Origin: Verrucomicrobiota bacterium
GTDB lineage: Bacteria > Verrucomicrobiota > Kiritimatiellia > RFP12 > UBA1067
Assembly: GCA_023269675.1 (NCBI GenBank)
Contig: JAHFSX010000027.1
Location: forward strand, 1-64,000
DNA: 64,000 nucleotides
Reading direction: 5' to 3'
Positions 39,132-46,800 of the stretch are shown here, in pieces. The translations under genes were made by a program, and so were the position numbers. The notes under the pieces are model-generated. The model was given only the letters and a program-made list of their open reading frames with translations, was not told the origin of the DNA and did not search any database. Position 1 is the stretch's first letter. Every line of letters begins with the position of its first letter.

Positions 39132-40736
39132 ATGCACAATGTTTCGGATAAAAAGGACGCGGGTGCGCCGGGGCTTTGCGTGCCGCAAGACCGCGGGCGC
39201 CGGGCGGCTTTGGAGCACGCGGTCGACGCCTATGTGGCGCGGGAGCGGCTGGTGCCGCCGCTGACGGGCGAGGAGCTGGCCGCCCATGCCCGCTGCGCGG
39301 CTTTGGCCGCGCAGTCCGACGCCGGCGAGCAGGCGTACGTCGCGGTGCTGCTGAACAACGCGCTGTGGGCCGACGTGGTCGCCGGCATTCCCTACGAGCG
39401 CCGGCTGCTGCTGTTGCCGCAATGCCTCGCCAACACGGAGGTCTGCCAGGCGGACCGCGACGGACTCGGCCTGCTGTGCGCGCAGTGCGGCGGCTGCTCG
39501 ATCGGCTCGCTGCAGGCCGAGGCCGACCGGCTGGGCTATGTCACGCTGGTGGCCGAGGGCACGACGGTGGTCAGCAAGCTGTTGACCAGCGGCAAAGTCG
39601 ACGCGGTGATCGGCGTGGGGTGCATGGACTCGCTGCGACGCATCTTCCCCCTCATGAACGCGCACGCGATTCCGGGACAGGGCATCCCGCTCTTGGCGGA
39701 CGGCTGCACGAACACGGATATGGATGTCGCGTGGGCGCTGGAGATCATCCGTGCGGGCAAGCTGACGCTGACCGAACGCGCGAGCGCGATCGAGGCGGTG
39801 GCCGACACGGTGCAGGCGTGGTTCGAGCCCGCATCGCTCGCGTCAGTGATGGGGGTGCCGAACACCGAGGCGGAGCGGATCGGCCAGCAGTGGCTGATGA
39901 CCGGCGGCAAGCGCTGGCGGCCGATCCTGACGGCGGCGGTGTTTGAGGCGTCGGGCGGCAGCCTCGGGCAGATCATGCCGGCGGCGCTGGCGGTGGAGTG
40001 TTTCCACAAGGCGTCGCTGATCCACGACGACATCGAGGACAACGATGACGAGCGCTATGGCGCGCCCACGGTCCACAAGCGCTACGGCGTGGCCGCCGCG
40101 ATCAATGCGGGCGACTATCTGATCGGCGAAGGCTATCGGCTGCTGGCGGCATCGGAGTTCGCGGGCGAGGTGCGTGCGGGGATGGTGCTGGCGGCGGCCC
40201 GCGGACACCGCGAGCTGTGTCTGGGCCAGGGCGAGGAGCTGGCGTTCTGCCGGCAGCCGTCGCCGGTGACCGAGGCAGCGGTGCTGCGCATCTACGAGCA
40301 GAAGACCGCGGCGGCGTTCGAGGTGGCTGTGCTGGTCGGCGCGGTGGCGGCGGGCGTGGACGCGGCGACCTGCGTGCAGCTTTCCGCCTTCAGCCGCGCG
40401 GTCGGCACGGCTTACCAGATCCGCGACGACATCGAGGATTTCCGCTCGGTGCGCGGACGGGCGGCGGACCTGCTTTCCATGCGGCCGACCATCTTCCTGG
40501 CGGTGGCGTGCACGAGCGAAGTCCCGGAGGTCAGCGCGGCGCTGGGGTCGGTGTGGGGGCACGACAGCGAGGGACGCCAGCGGCTGATCGAGGTGATCGA
40601 GGAGGCCGGCCTGCACACGCGCGTGGAACTGCTGTACGCGCATTACCGGCATGAGACCGAGCGCGTCCTGTCGGGCATCCAGCACGGGGGATTGAAACGC
40701 CTGCTGCGGCGGGTAATGGTCAAAATGCTGCGGTAG
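39132..40736 (+). CDS. DUF116-like domain fused to polyprenyl diphosphate synthase
   Basis: N-terminal LLPQCLANTEVC..LLCAQCGGCSIGSLQAEADRLGYVTLVAEGTTVVSKLL..VIGVGCMDSLRR; C-terminal LIHDDIEDNDDERYG and YQIRDDIEDF aspartate-rich motifs. Confidence 0.85.
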   Translation: MHNVSDKKDAGAPGLCVPQDRGRRAALEHAVDAYVARERLVPPLTGEELAAHARCAALAAQSDAGEQAYVAVLLNNALWADVVAGIPYERRLLLLPQCLANTEVCQADRDGLGLLCAQCGGCSIGSLQAEADRLGYVTLVAEGTTVVSKLLTSGKVDAVIGVGCMDSLRRIFPLMNAHAIPGQGIPLLADGCTNTDMDVAWALEIIRAGKLTLTERASAIEAVADTVQAWFEPASLASVMGVPNTEAERIGQQWLMTGGKRWRPILTAAVFEASGGSLGQIMPAALAVECFHKASLIHDDIEDNDDERYGAPTVHKRYGVAAAINAGDYLIGEGYRLLAASEFAGEVRAGMVLAAARGHRELCLGQGEELAFCRQPSPVTEAAVLRIYEQKTAAAFEVAVLVGAVAAGVDAATCVQLSAFSRAVGTAYQIRDDIEDFRSVRGRAADLLSMRPTIFLAVACTSEVPEVSAALGSVWGHDSEGRQRLIEVIEEAGLHTRVELLYAHYRHETERVLSGIQHGGLKRLLRRVMVKMLR

Positions 40737-40747
40737 CCGGAACCCAC

Positions 40748-40882
40748 ATGACTTTTTACCACCCGGACACCAGGCGCCCCAAGGGCACCGAGTTGAAATT
40801 GGGCGTGCGAGGCGTGCTTCGCGTCTGGGCGGTGGAAACCCTGCCGGGCGCGCCGTTGATCGGGTGCGTGACGCATTCATGA
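40748..40882 (+). CDS. Candidate 44-aa small ORF (MTFYHPDTRRPKGTELKLGVRGVLRVWAVETLPGAPLIGCVTHS)
   Basis: ATG-to-TGA frame with GC-biased third positions; below the ORF-track length cut. Confidence 0.3.
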   Translation: MTFYHPDTRRPKGTELKLGVRGVLRVWAVETLPGAPLIGCVTHS

Positions 40883-40901
40883 ACAATCGAATAAGGGGTC
40901 T

Positions 40902-42338
40902 ATGCGGCAAGCGGTTCCCATTCTTGTGACGGCGGCGGCGGCGGTGCTCGCGGCGTGGGTCGTGATGGCCTGGCTCGATCGCGAGGCGCAGCCCATGGCG
41001 CTCCGCGAGGCCGCGGCCGCGGGCTCGGTGGCGGAGACGGTGGCCGCCACGTCGGCCGCGCATGAAACGGATCTGGCCGGCTGCTTCCTGGCCGACCGCG
41101 AGGTGCCGCCCGGCAGGGTGTCTGGCCTCTGGCCGGGGTTCCGCGGACCCGCGCGCGACAACGTCGCGACCCAGGCGGGCACGCTGGCGACGGCGTGGCC
41201 GTCGGGCGGTCCGCGCGTGCTCTGGTCGAGGCCCGTGGGGGACGGACACGCGATGCCGTCGCTGGCGGCGGGCCTTCTCTATGTGTTGGATTACGACGAG
41301 TCGCGCGGCGGCGACTGCCTGCGGTGTCTCAACGCCGAGACCGGGCAGCAGCGTTGGGAGCGCTTCTACAAGGTGAAGACCAAGCGCAACCACGGGATTT
41401 CGCGGACGGTCGCGGCGACGGACGGGGAGGCGGTGGTGGCGCTGGGGCCGCAGTGCCATGTGCTGTGCGTGGCGGCCGACAGCGGCGCGTACCGCTGGGG
41501 GTTCAGCCTGAAGGAGCGCTACGGCGCGAAGGTGCCGCTCTGGTACGCGGGGCAGTGTCCGCTGATCGAGGGCGGGGTGGCGATCCTCGCGCCCGCAGGC
41601 ACGAACACGGTGCTGTGCGGCATCGATGTCAAGAGCGGCGCGACCCTGTTCGAGACGCCCAACCCCGGCGGGCTGTCGATGTCCCACGCGTCGGTGATGG
41701 TGCTGGACGCGGAGGGGACGCGGCAGTACGTCTATGCGGCGCTGGGCGGCATCATCGGGGTGGGGGCGGACGGTCCCGAGCGCGGCAAGCTGCTGTGGCG
41801 CACGGACGCGTTCCAGCCCAGCGTGATCGCGCCTTCGCCGGTGCCGCTCACGGGCGGCCGTTTCTTCATGACGGCCGGGTACGGCTTCGGCGGCGCGATG
41901 TTCCGGGTGACGCGCGACGGCGGAGGCTGGAAAGTCGCGCTGCTCTTCAAGACCGACCGCAAGCAGTTCGCCAGCGAGCAGCAGACGCCGGTCTTCTTCG
42001 ACGGCTTGCTGTACGCCGTGCTGCCGAGCGACGGCGGCGGCGACCGCCAGCAGTTGGCGTGCATGACGCCGGAAGGCGAACGGCTGTGGTCCAGCGGCAA
42101 GGACTGCACCTTCGGCCTCGGGCCTTACGTGGCGGCCTCCGGCGGGCTGATGGTTCTGCTCGACGATGTGGGGACGCTGACGCTGGCGCGGGTCGGGCGC
42201 GCCGGCTTTACCGTGCTGGGGCGCCACGCCCTGATGGACGGCAAGGGGCGCGACGCGTGGGGCCCGCTGCTGTTGTCCGACGGGCGTCTCTATCTGCGCG
42301 ACGGCGAGCGCTTATACTGTCTGCAAGTCGGCGAGTGA
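40902..42338 (+). CDS. PQQ-like beta-propeller protein, membrane-anchored or secreted
   Basis: N-terminal TM; WPGFRGPARDNVA..VLWSRPVGDGHAMPSLAAGLLYVLDY; repeated W-motif blades. Confidence 0.8.
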   Translation: MRQAVPILVTAAAAVLAAWVVMAWLDREAQPMALREAAAAGSVAETVAATSAAHETDLAGCFLADREVPPGRVSGLWPGFRGPARDNVATQAGTLATAWPSGGPRVLWSRPVGDGHAMPSLAAGLLYVLDYDESRGGDCLRCLNAETGQQRWERFYKVKTKRNHGISRTVAATDGEAVVALGPQCHVLCVAADSGAYRWGFSLKERYGAKVPLWYAGQCPLIEGGVAILAPAGTNTVLCGIDVKSGATLFETPNPGGLSMSHASVMVLDAEGTRQYVYAALGGIIGVGADGPERGKLLWRTDAFQPSVIAPSPVPLTGGRFFMTAGYGFGGAMFRVTRDGGGWKVALLFKTDRKQFASEQQTPVFFDGLLYAVLPSDGGGDRQQLACMTPEGERLWSSGKDCTFGLGPYVAASGGLMVLLDDVGTLTLARVGRAGFTVLGRHALMDGKGRDAWGPLLLSDGRLYLRDGERLYCLQVGE

Positions 42339-42497
42339 TCCCGCGGGGACGGCGGCCCGGCCAGACGACTGGGGCACGAAAGCAGAGATAAACGCCGAGC
42401 TCGTTGTCACCGCCCGTCCCGCGCACGTGCAAGCCGGCAGTTCCAGGCCCGCCGGAACGTCCCGAGACGCGGCGTTGACAGCCGCGGAAAGCGGCGC

Positions 42498-43472
42498 CTA
42501 CTCCTGCTCGAGCAGCTGATCGTAGAACTCCAGGTAATCCGTGGGATGGTCACCGTCGAGAAACTTCATCGCCTCGCGCGGGTGGTGATTCATCTGGCCG
42601 GTCAGCATGTAGGGAATGTCATAGCCCCAGGTAATCTTCTTGCGCATCGGCACCACGCTTTCCTGGATGCATTTCAGGAGCGGGCGAAGGTGGTAGCGGG
42701 GGTTCTTCAGGAATCCGAGCAGGAGCTCCGTGGGACAATTGCCGGCGCCGCGGCCGAGGCCGCCGATGGTGCAGTCGAGATAACTGGCGCCGAGGATGAG
42801 CGATTCGATGGTGTTGGCGTAGGCGAGCTGCTGGTTGTTGTGCGCGTGCACGCCGATTTTTTTGCCGCCCGATTCCGCGTACTTGCGGTATTTGCGGGTC
42901 AGGACCTGGACCTCCTCCGAGTAGAGCGAACCGTAACTGTCCACGAGGTAGATCACCTCCACCTCGCTCTTGCAGAGGATCTCGAGGGCCTCGTCCAGCT
43001 CCGAATCGTTGACCACCGAAATGGCCATGAGGTTGACGCTGGTCTCGTAGCCCTTGTCGTGGATGGCCTTGATCATGTCCAGCGCGCCGGGGATCTGGTG
43101 GATGTAGGTGGCCACGCGGACGAGATCGATCACGCTCTGCTCTTTGGGAAGAATGTCGGTGTGATGGTCGCAACGCTCCACGTCAGCCATGACCGAGAGC
43201 TTGAGGCCGGTCTTGTTGTCTCCCACGATGCGGCGCACATCTTCCTCGGCGCAGTACTTCCAGGTTCCGTACTCTGTGGGGGAATAGATCTTTTTGGAGC
43301 CCTTGTAGCCGATTTCCATGTAATCGACGCCCGACTCCACGCAGGCCTGATAGACGGAGCGGACGAACTCGTCATCAAAATTACAGTTGTTCATGAGCCC
43401 GCCGTCGCGGATGGTACAATCAAGAATCTTGATGTCGGGCCGATAGGTCAGCCATGTTCCTTTTTTGTCCAT
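42498..43472 (-). CDS. HMGL-like aldolase (4-hydroxy-2-oxovalerate aldolase / isopropylmalate synthase superfamily)
   Basis: IKILDCTIRDGGLMNNCNFDDEFV, YLVDSYGSLYSEEV, IGVHAHNNQQLAYANTIESLILGASYLDCTIGGLGRGAGNCPTE. Confidence 0.88.
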   Translation of the reverse strand: MDKKGTWLTYRPDIKILDCTIRDGGLMNNCNFDDEFVRSVYQACVESGVDYMEIGYKGSKKIYSPTEYGTWKYCAEEDVRRIVGDNKTGLKLSVMADVERCDHHTDILPKEQSVIDLVRVATYIHQIPGALDMIKAIHDKGYETSVNLMAISVVNDSELDEALEILCKSEVEVIYLVDSYGSLYSEEVQVLTRKYRKYAESGGKKIGVHAHNNQQLAYANTIESLILGASYLDCTIGGLGRGAGNCPTELLLGFLKNPRYHLRPLLKCIQESVVPMRKKITWGYDIPYMLTGQMNHHPREAMKFLDGDHPTDYLEFYDQLLEQE

Positions 43473-43567
43473 GTGAGAGCAGCCTTTGCAACGAATGAGG
43501 TGAGACGTAAAGATTTGAAAACCAAGAAAACCGCTTGAGTTAGAAACGTTACTAAAACCGATTGCGT

Positions 43568-43620
43568 CGCACAAGGGCTTTGTTTGTCATTCCAAGTCCT
43601 TGTGCGTGCGACCGCACGCA
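43568..43620. promoter_or_regulatory. Two overlapping hairpins in the leader of the aldolase gene
   Basis: CGCACAAGGGCTT - 13 nt - AAGTCCTTGTGCG (43568-43606) and TGCGTGCG-AC-CGCACGCA (43603-43620). Confidence 0.6.
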
Positions 43621-43720
43621 GCCACGGCTTATTCCTGTGGACGTGCGCCACACACAAACGAACGGCCCAGCGTTCCGTCCCAACCTTCGAGATGCGAGAC
43701 GATGCCCGTGTCGCATGTTT

Positions 43721-43747
43721 AGGTAGGGCCCGACCGCCGGGCGGGCC
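43721..43747. repeat. AGGTAG-prefixed palindrome of the same architecture
   Basis: AGGTAG + GGCCCGACC-GCC-GGGCGGGCC, one A/G mismatch in a 9-bp stem. Confidence 0.65.
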
Positions 43748-43874
43748 GCTCCTGAGGTCAACGGCATAAGCCGTGCGCGTGCAGCCGGCGTGAGGATATT
43801 GGACATGATTTTCCGGCGGTTCGGGTGTATACTTCGCGTCACAATTTGTTGGGAAGGTTTCTGGAGATGACGGC

Positions 43875-46800
43875 ATGAGACTGACAGTGGCTGGCTTGAT
43901 CCTGTTGTGCGGTTCTGCGGCGTGGCCGCAGCAGCCGGATTTTTCCAAGGCCTGGGACGGGGTGCAGAAAGCGGTCAGCGAGGGCTTGCCCAAGACGGCG
44001 GTCGAGAGGCTCGCGGCGCTGGAGAAAGCGGCGGTCGCGCGGGAGCAGTGGGCGGATGCGGTCAGGGCCGTCCTGGAGCGCACAGGGATCGAGGCGTCGC
44101 TGCGCGGCGGCAAGGCGGAGGAGGGCATTCCCCAGTTCCGGGAGGCGATCGCCAAGGCACCCGAACCCATGCGGCCTTTCATGGAGCTGGTGCTGGCGCA
44201 CCTATACTGGCAGTATCTCAACGACAACCGCTGGCGCTTGAGCCGGCGGACTTCCGTGGCAGGCGGCGAGGAGGGCGCCGATATCGCCACGTGGAGCCTG
44301 CCGCGCGTCCTGGACGAGATGGAGGCTCAGTTCGAGCGCGTCATGGCATACGAGCCGGTGCTGAAGGCGACGCCGGTGGAGGAGTATGGCGCGCTTTTGG
44401 AAAAAGGCTCCGCGCCCGACGCCTACCGGCCCACGCTTTTTGATTTCGCGGCGTACGAGCTGGTCGATTTTTACGCGCTCGGCGAGCAGGCGGGCGCGAG
44501 GCCGGAAGACACCGTGGAGTTGGCTGCGGACGGGCCGGCGCTCGATGATGTCAGCGGGTTCAGCTTCATCATTCCTGACGAGGCGGCGCGGCGCTCGCAC
44601 GTGTTGCGCGCCCTCCGGCTTTTCCAGGACCTGCTGAAGTTCCATGAGAAGGACGCCGATCCTTCAGCGTACGCGGACGCGGATCTGCAGCGGCTGCAGT
44701 TCTGCCGCAACCAGGTCGTGGGAGAGGGGCGCGACCTGCGTTATGCGGCAGCGCTGGACCGCTTCGCACAGAAGTGGAAAAAGCACGAGATCCTGTCGCG
44801 GGCGCACGCGCTGCGCGCCCGGCTGGCGTTGGAGGCGGGGAACGCCACGCTCGCCTGGACCCTCGCGCAGCAGGGGGCGGCGGCGTATCCCAAAAGCGCG
44901 GGTGCGGCGCAGTGCCGCAATCTCGTGTCCGGGATCGAGGCGCCGTCGGTGTCCTTCGCCGCCGAGCAGGTGTGGTGTGAGCCGTGGCCGGCGATGGAGA
45001 TCACCTACAAGAACCTGAAGGCCGTGCAGTTCCGCGCGGTGCCGGTGACCTTCGAGGAGATGTTCAAGGACCGCACCCGCTACGCGTACCAGAGTTGCGA
45101 GTCCGGGGCCGCGTTGCTGAGACGCAGACCGGCGAAAACTTGGGACGTGGCGCTGCCGCCCGCCGGGGATTACAAGGAGCGGACCTACGGCGCGCAGGTT
45201 CCGTCCGACCTGCCGCCGGGGCTGTACGCGGTGTTTGCTTCGACTGACGGCAGCTATGTCAAAGACGGCAAGCCGGTCGCGTGGGGCGTGTTCCGCGTCT
45301 CCACTCTGGCGCTGGTGATGGCGCGCGGCGAGAACACGTTGGGCGGTTACGTGCTGACCGCGCGCGGGGGGGAGCCGGTCGCCGGGGTGCGGGTGCAGGT
45401 GTGGCGCTTCGACCGCAAGGACGCCTACAGGCGCGAACAGACCTTTGTGACGGACGAGGACGGCTATTTCGGGGTTCCCGGTGAGCAGGCCGGCGACCTC
45501 CTGTTGGTCGCGGAGAAGGACGGCCAGGCCGCGCACACGTGGGAGAGCGTGTGGAAAGGCAATGAGCACGAGCGGTACGGCGCGCCCGAGACGCACATTG
45601 CGCTCTTCACCGATCGTGCGATCTACCGGCCCGGTCAGGCCGTTCAATTCAAGGGCGTCTATTTCGTCTCGGACAGGCAGAAGGGCAATTATTATGCGGT
45701 GGGCGGCAAGAGCTTCACCGTGAAGTTCAACGATGGCAACGGCAAACACATAGCTGATCAGACGGTGAGGAGCAATGACTACGGCTCGTTCTCGGGCACG
45801 TTTGTCGCGCCGCGCGACCGTGGCACGGGGCGGATGTCGATCAGCGTGGAGAACCAGGGCCAAGTTGAATTCGCGGTGGAGGAGTACAAGCGGCCCAAGT
45901 TCGACGTCGCCCTGGAACCGCCCGAGGCGGACGCGCGTCTGGGCGCGCTGGTTTCGGTGAGAGGAGCGGCGACGTCTTACGCCGGGGTGCCGGCGGGCGG
46001 GGCCAAGGTGGACTGGCGGGTGGTGCGCGAGGTGCGGTTCCCCGACGGGTGCGGGAGGCGTGCGCCGGACAGCGCGTCGCAGGAGATCGCGCACGGGGTG
46101 ACGGCGTGTGACGGCGACGGGCGCTTCACGGTTTCGTTCTTTGCCAAGCCTGACGCGACGGTGCCTCAAAAAGACGAGCCGGTTTTCGCTTTCAGGGTGA
46201 CGGCGGATGTGACCGACACGACCGGCGAGACGCGCACGGGTGAGAGCCGCGTGGCGCTGGGTTACGCGGCGTGGCAGGCTGCGGTCGTCTGTGGCACGTG
46301 GCAGACGGAGCAGGCCCCGGTAGGCCTCGTTGTCCGCGTACAGACGCCCGACGGCGTGGGCGCGTCGGCCAAAGGGGTGCTGAAAGTGTCCACGGTGAGG
46401 CAGCCTGACCGGGTGATGCGCCCGGGGCTTCAGCCGCAACCCTGCGGGGGCGGACCCGGGCGCGGTGAGGCGGAGCCCGACCCGTCGGATCCCGAGAACT
46501 GGCCGGCGGAGAGGCCGGTCGTGGTCGAGACGGTGCAGACCGACACGAACGGGGTCGCGACGGTGAGCCGGACGCTGAAGGCGGGGCTGTACCGCGTCAC
46601 GTTCGAGGCGCGTGACCCGGCGGACAAGGCGGTGACCGCGCGGCAGCTCCTCCGCGTGGTCAATCCGGAAGCGAAAAGGTTCAACATCAAGGTGCCCGAG
46701 TATTTCGAGGCGGCGTCGTGGCGGGTGGAGCCGGGCGAAACTTTCCGGGCGGTGTGGGGCAGCGGCTACGACAGCGCGCACGCGCTGGTGATCGTGGAGC

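Noticed and set aside
43552-43842. 96-aa minus-strand ORF ..GMTNKALVRRNRF
   Set aside because: Lies over the hairpin cluster; no family features; better explained as repeat or leader sequence.
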